NCBI GenBank assembly: GCA_017419465.1
Contig: JAFOLE010000221.1
Span: 1-6,120, forward strand
Reading direction: 5' to 3'
Length of the DNA: 6,120 nt
DNA from: Solobacterium sp.
GTDB lineage: Bacteria; Bacillota_I; Bacilli_A; Erysipelotrichales; Erysipelotrichaceae
Under the pieces are notes generated by a model, which had not been told where the DNA came from, did not search any database, and was given only the letters and a program-made list of their open reading frames with translations. This document shows positions 1 to 6,042 of the stretch, piece by piece (within the stretch, counting starts at the first letter, position 1; the number at the start of each line of letters is the position of its first letter). Position numbers and translations under genes: made by a program.

Positions 1-19
1 GACAGAAGAGGTATACATT

Positions 20-448
20 ATGGCTGTAATTCTTGTCAGTTCCTGTCTGCTTGGCTGTAACTGCCGCTACAAAGGCGACGGCTGCCGCAATGAACGCGTT
101 CTGAAGCTGAAAGACTCACATACGCTGATTCCGGTCTGTCCCGAACAGATGGGCGGCCTTGAAACGCCGCGCAATCCAAGTGAGCGGGTCAATGACAAGG
201 TCCTGTCCAATGCCGGAAGAGATGTGACGGAACAGTTCCGCAAAGGTGCGGAAACAGCCCTGTTTCTTGCGCAGCTGAACCATGTGGACTTTGCGGTATT
301 CAAGGCAAACTCTCCTTCGTGCGGAAAAGGCATCATCTATGACGGCACCTTTACCGGCGGAAAAAAGGAGGGCAATGGAATGACCACTGACCTCCTGCTT
401 GAAAATGGGATTCCCGTCTATACCGAAGACGAGGACTGGCCGCTGTAA
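20..448 (+). CDS. DUF523 family protein (TudS-like, probable Fe-S protein)
   Basis: A 142-residue protein of the usual length for a stand-alone DUF523 domain. Seen in the sequence: an N-terminal SSCLLGCNCRYKG block (residues 7-19), PVCPEQMGGLETPR (38-51), and SPSCGKGIIYDGTF (98-111). Together these give the three cysteines the family conserves (C9, C40, C101). Known of the family: DUF523 includes the thiouracil desulfurase TudS, which binds a [4Fe-4S] cluster through three cysteines and removes sulfur from thiolated uracil. Inferred: this protein is a cytoplasmic Fe-S enzyme of that type, but its substrate cannot be read from sequence. The ATG is preceded by AGAGG at 8 bases. It is the only plus-strand gene here and meets the pyrophosphatase gene tail to tail with 4 bases between stops and no visible terminator. 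The family call is firm; the activity is uncertain. Confidence 0.92.
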   Translation: MAVILVSSCLLGCNCRYKGDGCRNERVLKLKDSHTLIPVCPEQMGGLETPRNPSERVNDKVLSNAGRDVTEQFRKGAETALFLAQLNHVDFAVFKANSPSCGKGIIYDGTFTGGKKEGNGMTTDLLLENGIPVYTEDEDWPL

Positions 449-452
449 CACC

Positions 453-2105
453 TCAGCGCTGAATCACGGCAGTTAATGCGGGAAGGATCTGACTCTTGCG
501 GGAGAAGATGCCTTTCTGTATATCATGTCCGACTTCCGATGTGTCCGGGAAGGCTTCTTCTGCCCGGGCTTTTTTATCGCCCGCAAAATAGAATACGGAA
601 CCCTCATCCGCCACGGAAGTAAATGCCGCAACGACAAGGTCCAGATCTTTCTTGCGTACGAGTTTCTCCAGACAGTTCTGGATCTCCGCTTCTTTTCCGA
701 TGAGAGAACGGACGGAGGAAACCATGCTCTGGGAAATCATGGTGCGGCATCCGTCGATGTCGTAATACTTGATATCCTGCACGATCATCTCACGGATACT
801 CATATCCGAATGATCGGCGGATTTTGCGAACATCTCCGTTCCGAAGGTTTCAATATCCAGCTCCGCCAGTGCCGCAAGCAGATGCGCGGTGCTGATGTCC
901 TTCGGGGTTGTGGTCGGTGACTGGAACAGCAGTGTATCCGAAAGCACCGCTCCCAGCATCAGTCCGGCAAGATTGGCCGGAATCGGAATCTGATTCTCCC
1001 TGAACATGGTCGCAATGATCGTGGCCGAAGAACCGACGATTTCATTTCGGAAGGATACCGGCTGGCTTGTCGCAAAGTCATTGATCCGGTGGTGGTCCAC
1101 CACTTCAAGGATCTGTGCCTTCTCCACCGCCTTGACCGACTGGGAGAATTCATTGTGATCGACAAGAATGATCTTCTTGTTTTTATAGGCCATGATATGG
1201 CTGCGGCTGACATAGCCGACCAGATGGTTTTCGTTGTCCGTTACCGGATATGCACGGAACCGTGTCCGTGCCATCTTGACGCCCGCATCCTCCGCAAATT
1301 CATTTTCATTGAACAGCATCGGCTTCTTCCGCATGATCAGTTCCACGCGCGGCGCAAAGAACAGATAACGGGAGGTATTCATCGATCCGTGTCCGGAGAT
1401 GATGACCGGACAGTGATGCTGTTTTGCGGCTTCGATTACATCCGCGCGGATTTCCTTTGCCCATACGACGATCATCATGCCGGCACCCTGTTCAATCAGG
1501 GCCTTTTCCGCTTCCGGTTCATTGCCCATGATCACGATGCGGTCTTTCACATCGTAGTTTTTAATTCCGTGTTCGGACAGGGCGATAATGGATACCTTGC
1601 CGTTGAGATGAAGCTCCGGATCATCATAGATCAGGGTTCCGCTGATCGTCTTTGCGACATCGGCCGCCGTGGTGTGTCTCAGCAGTTCAATGCCCATGGA
1701 CGTATCCCCGAGTCCGATATCCGCAAGGTCACTCTTGGACACATAGCCCACGACATGGTTTTCTTCATCCACCACCGCAAAGGAAGCCCGTTCGGTCTCC
1801 TTCATATGGCGGATCGTTTCATAGACCGTGGTATCCGGATGGACCGCATCGGGCGGATCCAGTTCAATTTCCTTCAACGTTTTCCGTGCATCTTTCAGAA
1901 GAATCGGTTCGTCGAAACCGAAACGTTCGAGCAGGTATTTTGTCTCACTGCCCAGGGGTCCGAGCCGGCATGCGACAGCGCGCACGCCGATGGCACGCTT
2001 GAAAAATGCATACGCAATCGCCGACACGATGGAGTCGGTATCGGGATGCTGATGACCGGTCACATAGACCGGTTCCTGTGATTTAAGATCTGTCTGTGCA
2101 TTCAT
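453..2105 (-). CDS. Manganese-dependent inorganic pyrophosphatase, family II with CBS and DRTGG regulatory domains
   Basis: A 550-residue cytosolic enzyme that hydrolyses pyrophosphate to phosphate, pulling biosynthetic reactions forward. The DHH catalytic half carries GHQHPDTDS (residues 17-25), DHNE (316-319), DHH (337-339), SSAT (359-362) and SDT (389-391). The DHHA2 half ends with the substrate-binding SRKSQ (535-539). Between the first and second metal motifs is an insertion of about 230 residues: CBS 1 (about 80-130), a DRTGG-like domain (about 140-250) and CBS 2 (about 255-308). This explains the length against about 310 residues for the plain enzyme. In characterised CBS-pyrophosphatases this insert binds adenine nucleotides (AMP and ADP inhibit, ATP or ApnA activate). 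All metal ligands are present, so it should be active. The ATG is the only start after an in-frame TAA just upstream; its Shine-Dalgarno is weak (AGAAAG). It is probably transcribed alone. Confidence 0.96.
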   Translation of the reverse strand: MNAQTDLKSQEPVYVTGHQHPDTDSIVSAIAYAFFKRAIGVRAVACRLGPLGSETKYLLERFGFDEPILLKDARKTLKEIELDPPDAVHPDTTVYETIRHMKETERASFAVVDEENHVVGYVSKSDLADIGLGDTSMGIELLRHTTAADVAKTISGTLIYDDPELHLNGKVSIIALSEHGIKNYDVKDRIVIMGNEPEAEKALIEQGAGMMIVVWAKEIRADVIEAAKQHHCPVIISGHGSMNTSRYLFFAPRVELIMRKKPMLFNENEFAEDAGVKMARTRFRAYPVTDNENHLVGYVSRSHIMAYKNKKIILVDHNEFSQSVKAVEKAQILEVVDHHRINDFATSQPVSFRNEIVGSSATIIATMFRENQIPIPANLAGLMLGAVLSDTLLFQSPTTTPKDISTAHLLAALAELDIETFGTEMFAKSADHSDMSIREMIVQDIKYYDIDGCRTMISQSMVSSVRSLIGKEAEIQNCLEKLVRKKDLDLVVAAFTSVADEGSVFYFAGDKKARAEEAFPDTSEVGHDIQKGIFSRKSQILPALTAVIQR

Positions 2106-2132
2106 AGGTGTATCAGTTCTTTCTGTACCCCT

Positions 2133-2161
2133 ATCTTACCGCACCGCGCAGAATGCGTCAC
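2133..2161 (-). promoter_or_regulatory. Candidate sigma-A promoter for the pyrophosphatase gene
   Basis: On the minus strand, GTGACG (2156-2161, 4 of 6 to TTGACA) and TAAGAT (2133-2138, 4 of 6 to TATAAT) are separated by exactly 17 bases, in the 66-base gap between the CPBP stop and the pyrophosphatase ATG. A start near 2126 would give a leader of about 20 bases. A dyad with 4+4 base-paired arms and a 3-base bulge (2143-2164) covers the -35 and spacer. It lacks a following T run, so it is not a terminator, but it could bind a regulator. The assignment rests on matching by eye. Confidence 0.35.
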
Positions 2162-2171
2162 GGTATGGAGG

Positions 2172-3071
2172 TCAGTGTGCCTTCTTCCGGAGAATGAGGA
2201 CAGCCGCAATCAGAAACGGCAGCCCGCTCAGAAGACCGTTCGAAGCCGGCCCAAGCAGACGGAACGTGCCGGTATTGGCCGTACACAGCATGAGCGGAAG
2301 CGCCGCTGCCGCATTGAATGCGCCATGCAGTAATGCAGGGAGCCAGATGCATTCGCTTTTTTCATAGACCCATGCGTGCAGTACGCCGAGTCCGGCGGTG
2401 ATCACACTGAATACAAGCATGCCGGTAACCGGTGCACCTGCATAGCCCGCAAAATTGCCTGCCGCAGCGCCGTATTCATATCCGACCAGCGCTATGAGCG
2501 GCCAGTGCCAGGCACCCCAGATCACACCGCCCAGAAGCCATCCTTTCGTACGGCCGAACCGGTCCTTCAGCTGCGGATACAGGAACCCCCGCCAGCCGAG
2601 CTCCTCGCCCAGTGCCGCAATCATATTCAGAAGCGGCGCATAGGTAATACTGCTCACTGCGGAGATCAGTACATACATCGGATAAGATATGCCCTGTTCC
2701 TTCAGCTGACCGAGCGCTTCAGCACCTCCGAGAGCGGACAGATAGCCGCCGCTGAGATCAAAATGCTGCGGGAATATCAGGAAATAGAGTATGCCGCCGA
2801 TCACCGTCAGAAGCAGCGGCGCAAACCACGCAAACAGGATGGGTCTGATGTTTTTGCGGATCCGGGGCTTCCAGCCCATGCCTTTGAGATCCGCTCCGCA
2901 GAGCAGTGCGCCAAGCGCCGGGACAAACATCATCGCCGCAAGCACCAGCTGACCGGCGATTCGGTTACTGCGGTACAGCGGCGCAGCCATAAACTGGATG
3001 AGATAAGCAGCCCCAAAGGTAAAAATCAGATAACGGGTGACCTGTTTCTGATTGAATTCTCTGTTATGCAT
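2172..3071 (-). CDS. CPBP family intramembrane glutamic endopeptidase (CAAX/Abi protease)
   Basis: A 299-residue, very hydrophobic protein with roughly eight predicted membrane segments (about 13-33, 38-60, 77-100, 130-153, 177-198, 207-232, 241-259, 279-295). The CPBP (PF02517) active-site motifs are all present: EELGWR (E156, E157, R161), WGAWHW with H189, and LLHGAFN with H249 and N253. Known of the family: Rce1-like glutamic proteases cleaving inside or near the membrane; in bacteria several serve bacteriocin self-immunity, others have unknown substrates. The frame stays open 70 codons further upstream, but that stretch is arginine- and proline-rich shadow of the MerR gene. The start at 3071 is chosen because the protein becomes family-like there and AAGGTG lies 7 bases before it. 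It overlaps the MerR stop by 8 bases, so the two are co-transcribed and probably translationally coupled. The substrate is unknown. Confidence 0.93.
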   Translation of the reverse strand: MHNREFNQKQVTRYLIFTFGAAYLIQFMAAPLYRSNRIAGQLVLAAMMFVPALGALLCGADLKGMGWKPRIRKNIRPILFAWFAPLLLTVIGGILYFLIFPQHFDLSGGYLSALGGAEALGQLKEQGISYPMYVLISAVSSITYAPLLNMIAALGEELGWRGFLYPQLKDRFGRTKGWLLGGVIWGAWHWPLIALVGYEYGAAAGNFAGYAGAPVTGMLVFSVITAGLGVLHAWVYEKSECIWLPALLHGAFNAAAALPLMLCTANTGTFRLLGPASNGLLSGLPFLIAAVLILRKKAH

Positions 3072-3084
3072 CGGCCTGCACCTT
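3064..3084 (-). promoter_or_regulatory. Overlap and ribosome binding site coupling MerR to CPBP protease
   Basis: The CPBP ATG (3069-3071) lies inside the last codons of the MerR gene, whose TAA is at 3064-3066, giving an 8-base overlap. The Shine-Dalgarno AAGGTG (3079-3084) is 7 bases upstream of the ATG within the MerR coding sequence. This fixes the CPBP start and suggests ribosomes ending on MerR feed initiation of the protease. Confidence 0.7.
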
Positions 3085-3804
3085 CGCTTCCTCTGCGGCC
3101 ACTTCCACACAGAAGCCGTGATGCCCGCAGTGCGGACAGGTAAGCTTGCGGGTCGCCGGCGTATGGTTTGCCCAGAACGCTTCCTTAAACGTCGGCTTGA
3201 ATACGGTATGACACTGCGGACAGATGTAGGAAACCTTCCGGAAATACCAGCGGGAAAGGACGGTCCCATACGGAATGGCAATGATCACCCATACAAGAAA
3301 CACCCACCAGATGCCTTTCGTGATCCAGAGAATGATTCCCACCCACTGAAGGATCGTCAGCGGCAGTCCCGCCGCAAGCAGGATTCCATGGATCTTTTTC
3401 AGTTCGTTTCGGTTTTTCATGATATATGCGATGTCGCCGATGGATTCCACGGAGAACTGACGGACGGTCTTCAGGCCGGCTTTCAGATCGGCTATTCTTT
3501 TCAGCTGATCCTCCCGTTCCTTCATTTCTTCCTTCAGGGATGCCTCCTGCTGGTCCAGCAGAAGCGAGATCACGCTTCCGGGATCTTCTTCGGAAAGCAG
3601 CTGACTGATGGAATCAATGGATAGTCCGAGGTCACGCAGAAAACAGATGATCCGCATGCGTTTCAGATCATCCTCCGAATAAAGCCGCCGTCCTCCTTCA
3701 CTCAGTTCACTCGGCACGAGAATACCGCGGGTGTCATAGTACTGGACGGTCCGCACGGTAACCCCGCACAGCTTTGCGAGTTCTCCGGTTGTATATTTCG
3801 GCAT
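3064..3804 (-). CDS. MerR family transcriptional regulator with two membrane helices and a C-terminal zinc ribbon
   Basis: A 246-residue protein. Residues 1-70 form a MerR winged helix: YTTGELAKLCGVTVRTVQYYD, then the wing with GGRRLYSEDDLKR, then LRDLGLSIDSI. Residues 80-120 are a charged, leucine-spaced helix suited to the antiparallel dimer coiled coil. Two hydrophobic segments follow (about 138-161 and 165-184), then a compact zinc-ribbon-like end with CPQC (195-198) and CPHC (223-226). The helix hairpin would place both ends in the cytoplasm. Instead of a typical drug- or metal-binding C-terminus, this protein looks membrane-tethered. Inferred role: it senses a membrane-related signal and controls itself and the coupled CPBP protease. 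GGAGGTG 7 bases before the ATG makes the start secure, and the MerR domain begins at residue 2-4. Its effector is unknown. The family is firm; the membrane topology is predicted by eye. Confidence 0.93.
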   Translation of the reverse strand: MPKYTTGELAKLCGVTVRTVQYYDTRGILVPSELSEGGRRLYSEDDLKRMRIICFLRDLGLSIDSISQLLSEEDPGSVISLLLDQQEASLKEEMKEREDQLKRIADLKAGLKTVRQFSVESIGDIAYIMKNRNELKKIHGILLAAGLPLTILQWVGIILWITKGIWWVFLVWVIIAIPYGTVLSRWYFRKVSYICPQCHTVFKPTFKEAFWANHTPATRKLTCPHCGHHGFCVEVAAEEAKVQADA

Positions 3805-3826
3805 CGCACTTCACCTCCTCATGCCC

Positions 3827-3857
3827 AGAATCACTCATGACGCAGCGTCACAAGCAA
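3827..3857 (-). promoter_or_regulatory. Candidate MerR-type promoter with 19-base spacer, upstream of the merR-like gene
   Basis: Minus-strand TTGCTT (3852-3857) and GATTCT (3827-3832, only 3 of 6 to consensus) are 19 bases apart. That is the overlong spacing typical of promoters that MerR proteins untwist. The palindrome at 3838-3850 lies inside the spacer. A start near 3820 would leave a 16-base leader carrying the GAGGAGGTGA ribosome binding site. The -10 match is poor, so this is tentative. Confidence 0.4.
3838..3850. promoter_or_regulatory. Perfect palindrome, probable MerR operator
   Basis: TGACGC-A-GCGTCA is a perfect 6+1+6 inverted repeat 34 bases upstream of the MerR ATG, in the 84-base gap between the lipoprotein stop and the MerR start. 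MerR family members commonly bind GC-rich dyads with ACG/CGT cores in their own promoter. The autoregulation inference rests on position and symmetry. Confidence 0.55.
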
Positions 3858-3858
3858 C

Positions 3859-3871
3859 CCCTGACGCAGGG
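3859..3871. repeat. Second dyad CCCTG-ACG-CAGGG: accessory operator or weak terminator
   Basis: A perfect 5+3+5 inverted repeat 8 bases from the first palindrome, sharing the TGACGCAG sequence with it. Read on the plus strand the hairpin is followed by TGATTTTT, but no plus-strand gene ends here. Read on the minus strand, where the lipoprotein gene ends at 3889, it is followed by a T-poor stretch. It is therefore a weak terminator at best and could equally be a second regulator site. Confidence 0.35.
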
Positions 3872-3888
3872 TGATTTTTCAGTTTTGA

Positions 3889-4425
3889 TCAATTTTCCTT
3901 CTGTAAAGCTTCAATCAGGGCTTCCAGCCGCGAATGAAACCGGCTGCCTTCCGGCAGAATCAGTGTATGCAGAAGGATATTCCCGTCTGTCTCTTCACGC
4001 AGTTCAAGATACACGGCGTTTTCATAGGCATCCTTATGCCAGTGCAGGGTATCCCTGAGCCAGGCAATGGAGCGGGTTCCGCACGCCAGGATGCCGTCCA
4101 TCACCGCCTCAAATCCGTCGTCTTTCATGGATACAGCGTCACTGTCATCTTCTGCGTTTCCAAGTTCTTCAAAAAGATCATGGAACGCTTCAACGGTTTC
4201 ATGATTGCTGGTATGAAAGATCTGTTCCGCTTCCGGCGCGTCCGCAGAGTGCAGCGTAAGCGACAGCTCTGCAGCTTCCTCCGGCATTTCAGCCACGTGT
4301 GTCGGCTCTGCGGTGGGTTCCGCCGCCGGCTCATCGGTCACCGTTCTTTCGATACCACCTGCACAGGCGGACACCAGGATTGCCAGAATCAGAACCGCAA
4401 ATATCCTGCTCAGATATTGCTTCAT
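3889..4425 (-). CDS. Small lipoprotein of unknown function
   Basis: A 178-residue secreted lipoprotein. MKQYLSR, a hydrophobic stretch (residues 8-18) and the lipobox VSAC give the lipidated cysteine at C21. A low-complexity Glu/Pro/Ala linker with EPAAEPTAEPT-like repeats (about 29-50) leads to an acidic mixed domain (about 52-178) containing several Trp and His residues (IAWLRDTLHWHKDAYENAVY). I do not recognise this domain. The frame is open upstream to 4602, but that part is antisense to nothing useful and overlaps the acylphosphatase frame; AGGAGG 5 bases before the ATG and the signal peptide fix the start at 4425. It begins 13 bases after the acylphosphatase stop and is the last gene of the four-gene run. 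It likely faces the outside of the membrane. Substrate-binding or structural roles are both possible. Confidence 0.85.
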   Translation of the reverse strand: MKQYLSRIFAVLILAILVSACAGGIERTVTDEPAAEPTAEPTHVAEMPEEAAELSLTLHSADAPEAEQIFHTSNHETVEAFHDLFEELGNAEDDSDAVSMKDDGFEAVMDGILACGTRSIAWLRDTLHWHKDAYENAVYLELREETDGNILLHTLILPEGSRFHSRLEALIEALQKEN

Positions 4426-4436
4426 CTCGCCCTCCT
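4426..4436 (-). promoter_or_regulatory. Ribosome binding site that decides the lipoprotein start
   Basis: AGGAGG (4431-4436) lies 5 bases before the ATG at 4425, in the 13-base gap after the acylphosphatase stop. It selects the start that gives a proper lipoprotein signal peptide over the longer open frame. Confidence 0.7.
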
Positions 4437-4438
4437 GT

Positions 4439-4723
4439 TTACATCCGAACCGTAAACCGGCGTTCGGTTTCATCCGTTTCCATGTCCCGGACCGTTGTCC
4501 GTTCGATCCGGATCCAGGAATCCTTTCCCAGCATCTCCACTGCCGCATCGATCTGATCTGCCGTTCCCTGCAGTTCCATCGTGACACTGCCGTTATATTC
4601 ATTTCTTACCCATCAGGTCACACCGGACGCAGACGCCGCCTGGCTTGCATACCAGCGGAAGCCGACGCCCTGTACGTCACCTTCAAAGATATAGTGTCTT
4701 CGGATGATGTTCTTCGTCCGCAT
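4439..4723 (-). pseudogene. acyP: Acylphosphatase interrupted by one in-frame TGA
   Basis: Reading from the ATG at 4723 gives 94 codons ending in TAA with a single TGA at codon 37 (4613-4615). Before it: MRTKNIIRRHYIFEGDVQGVGFRW with the catalytic arginine R23 of the VGFR motif. After it: WVRNEYNGSVTMELQG with the catalytic asparagine N41, then the usual C-terminal half ending FTVRM. Family members read (L/V)TGWVRN here, so the TGA replaces the conserved glycine; GGA to TGA is one base change. The enzyme is a small (about 90 residue) cytosolic hydrolase of acyl phosphates. The truncated 36-residue product lacks N41 and should be inactive. There is no frameshift or other damage, and the ribosome binding site (GAGGTGA, 4728-4734) is intact. 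The options are recent nonsense mutation, sequencing error, or stop readthrough. It lies 9 bases after the esterase stop in the same operon. Confidence 0.88.
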
Positions 4724-4732
4724 AGAATCACC

Positions 4733-5509
4733 TCACGGCTGAAGCCACAGCCAGTCCAAAAATAACGGCACCTGAGCTGCCCAGTCGGCTTCGCAGTGTC
4801 TTCCATTTGGCTGGAAATAAAGATAGGTCCGGGCGTTTTTTGCCTGCAGTTCCTTTTCAAACTTTCGGGTGCTGCGGGCTTCCCGGGTATCGAATTCGGG
4901 ATTGCCGTTATGCGCTGCCTTTCCCGATTCGATTTCACCCCAGGACATATAGATGCGGGTATCGGGAGAAAGCTGTACCTGCTTTAAATCCTTCCGGAAA
5001 TCGGAAAGATTCCAGAAGATGCCAGTGGAAACACAGGCTGCTTTGGAGAAGATATCGTTGTATCGGATGATGCCGTACATGCTCATAATGCCGCCCATCG
5101 ATGAGCCGGCAATGCCGGTTGCCTCACGGTGACCCCAGGTACGGTATTCTTTGTCAATCATCGGCTTGATTTCATGGACGATCCAGTCAAAGGTTTCCTT
5201 CCCCTTGCCATGGATGGTCTTTCCGAAGAAATGCTTCTCATACGGACAGTATTCCGAAAGGCGTTCCTGATTGACATGCGAGCACTCCATACCGACGATG
5301 ATGATTTTCTTATGCCAGCGGTCGAGAAAACCCTTCAGTCCCCAGCAGGTACCGTACGTTGCGTCTTCATTGAAAAAAAGATTATGCCCATCAAAGAAAT
5401 AAATGACCGGATACCGTTCCTCCGTGCTGTAATAGTCATCCGGAAGATAGATATGCAGGGTGCGGTCGCTGTTTCCCGGCGGATACCAGAACGGACGTTT
5501 GATGATCAT
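4733..5509 (-). CDS. Alpha/beta-hydrolase esterase (putative esterase, PF00756-like)
   Basis: A 258-residue protein without a signal peptide, so probably cytosolic. It starts with a short strand region (RTLHIYLPDDYY), then YPVIYFFDGHNLF (33-45), the block typical of the esterase D/enterochelin-esterase family. The nucleophile elbow is GSSMGG with S137, and the likely catalytic histidine is H238 in GRHCEADW. The acid is probably E192 or E194 in MSWGEIE. The length matches single-domain members. Substrates in this family range from acetylated sugars and feruloyl esters to siderophores and S-formylglutathione, and none can be chosen here. The ATG overlaps the stop of the upstream 147-residue gene (ATGA), with GGGGAG just before it, indicating translational coupling. 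The acylphosphatase frame follows after 9 bases. Confidence 0.9.
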   Translation of the reverse strand: MIIKRPFWYPPGNSDRTLHIYLPDDYYSTEERYPVIYFFDGHNLFFNEDATYGTCWGLKGFLDRWHKKIIIVGMECSHVNQERLSEYCPYEKHFFGKTIHGKGKETFDWIVHEIKPMIDKEYRTWGHREATGIAGSSMGGIMSMYGIIRYNDIFSKAACVSTGIFWNLSDFRKDLKQVQLSPDTRIYMSWGEIESGKAAHNGNPEFDTREARSTRKFEKELQAKNARTYLYFQPNGRHCEADWAAQVPLFLDWLWLQP

Positions 5510-5949
5510 GGTCTCCCCTTTCCGCGGCCGACGGTAAGATTGAGCGTTTTGAGCTTTGCATATACCTGTTCGGCATCGGCTCTGACCGCTGCCGCATCCA
5601 TCTGCCGCTCGTTCATGACCGCTTCGGCAGCCTTTGCATAGTTTCGTTTATATTCTTTGTTCAGCGCATTCCAGTTCACATCCCTGAACTGCATGGCAAT
5701 CGCCTCATTCACCGGCAGGATGCCCTGTTTCATCCACACCGCAAGCACGGGATAGCCCGGATAGCCTGCCCAATAAGTGGCGCTGTCATTGGAGGTATAG
5801 TGACTGCCTTCCCATCTGACGGTGTAGTGCTTTGCGCCGTCGGACGAGGCAATATGCGCTTCCTCTGCGTCTTCGGATATTGTCACGCGCCCGTCTGCCA
5901 GAGCGCTGTATGCTTCATAGATTTTTTCAATCGGCGGAAGTTTTTCCAT
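5506..5949 (-). CDS. Hypothetical protein, first gene of the esterase operon
   Basis: A 147-residue protein I do not recognise. It has no signal peptide or membrane helix and no cysteine. The N-terminal half (about 20-60) reads as beta strands with a SSDGAKHYTVRWEGSHYTSND stretch. Then comes an aromatic- and glycine-rich segment YWAGYPGYPVLAVWM (59-73), which looks like the conserved core. The C-terminal part (about 90-140) is helical and charged (NWNALNKEYKRNYAKAAEAVMNE). The composition suggests a small soluble cytoplasmic protein. The start has GGAGA about 11 bases upstream, a little far but the only candidate. Its stop overlaps the esterase ATG by four bases, so it is very probably expressed with it and may work on the same substrate. 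It starts 53 bases after the inferred group II intron end. Confidence 0.8.
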   Translation of the reverse strand: MEKLPPIEKIYEAYSALADGRVTISEDAEEAHIASSDGAKHYTVRWEGSHYTSNDSATYWAGYPGYPVLAVWMKQGILPVNEAIAMQFRDVNWNALNKEYKRNYAKAAEAVMNERQMDAAAVRADAEQVYAKLKTLNLTVGRGKGRP

Positions 5950-6002
5950 GTTCAGAATATTCTCCTGTTACCTATTAATTGTGTCACAGAACGGGTCAGG
6001 AA
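5950..6002 (-). promoter_or_regulatory. Leader between intron 3' end and the 147-residue protein gene
   Basis: 53 bases of 3' exon hold the ribosome binding site (GGAGA about 11 bases before the ATG). A GTGACA (5 of 6 to the -35 consensus) has only a poor GAGAAT partner 17 bases on, overlapping that ribosome binding site. No convincing promoter is visible, so the operon's promoter may lie upstream of the intron. Confidence 0.3.
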
Positions 6003-6040
6003 ATAGGGTAGAGGGGGGCTAGTTAGTCCCGCCCCTCCCG
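6003..6040 (-). ncRNA. Group II intron domain VI with candidate branch-point A
   Basis: The 5' arm GGGAGGGGCGGG pairs with CCCCCCTCT and CCC of the 3' arm, leaving one A (6009) bulged between them. That A is the seventh base from the AU end at 6003, the geometry of a lariat branch point. The loop is about ten bases. Confidence 0.6.
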
Positions 6041-6042
6041 TT

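Noticed and set aside
1089..2081. 330-codon plus-strand open frame antisense to the pyrophosphatase gene
   Set aside because: Its translation is rich in His, Arg, Phe and Asp with no family resemblance, and the opposite strand encodes a complete enzyme with every motif. It is a codon-bias shadow.
2376..3143. 255-codon plus-strand open frame over the CPBP gene
   Set aside because: Low-plausibility composition (Arg, His, Gln, Pro rich), no ribosome binding site context, and fully antisense to a motif-complete membrane protease.
3072..3281. 70-residue N-terminal extension of the CPBP protein
   Set aside because: The extra residues are Arg/Pro-rich shadow of the MerR coding sequence; a good ribosome binding site and a family-like N-terminus place the start at 3071.
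3859..3880. Rho-independent terminator on the plus strand (hairpin plus T run)
   Set aside because: No plus-strand gene ends nearby; the stem is only 5 base pairs and lies between two minus-strand genes.
4426..4602. 59-residue N-terminal extension of the lipoprotein
   Set aside because: It would bury the signal peptide and lipobox and overlaps the acylphosphatase frame; AGGAGG and the signal peptide support 4425.
4613..4615. Genome-wide recoding of TGA as Gly or Trp
   Set aside because: The pyrophosphatase, CPBP, lipoprotein, esterase and 147-residue genes all terminate at TGA at natural protein ends, so TGA works as stop here.
4613..4615. Selenocysteine insertion at the acylphosphatase TGA
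   Set aside because: The family has glycine, not cysteine, at this position, and I see no clear hairpin directly after the TGA.
4618..4938. 106-codon minus-strand open frame spanning the esterase end and acylphosphatase start
   Set aside because: It is in a different frame from both recognisable proteins and has a shadow-like composition; the acylphosphatase motifs lie in the frame starting at 4723.
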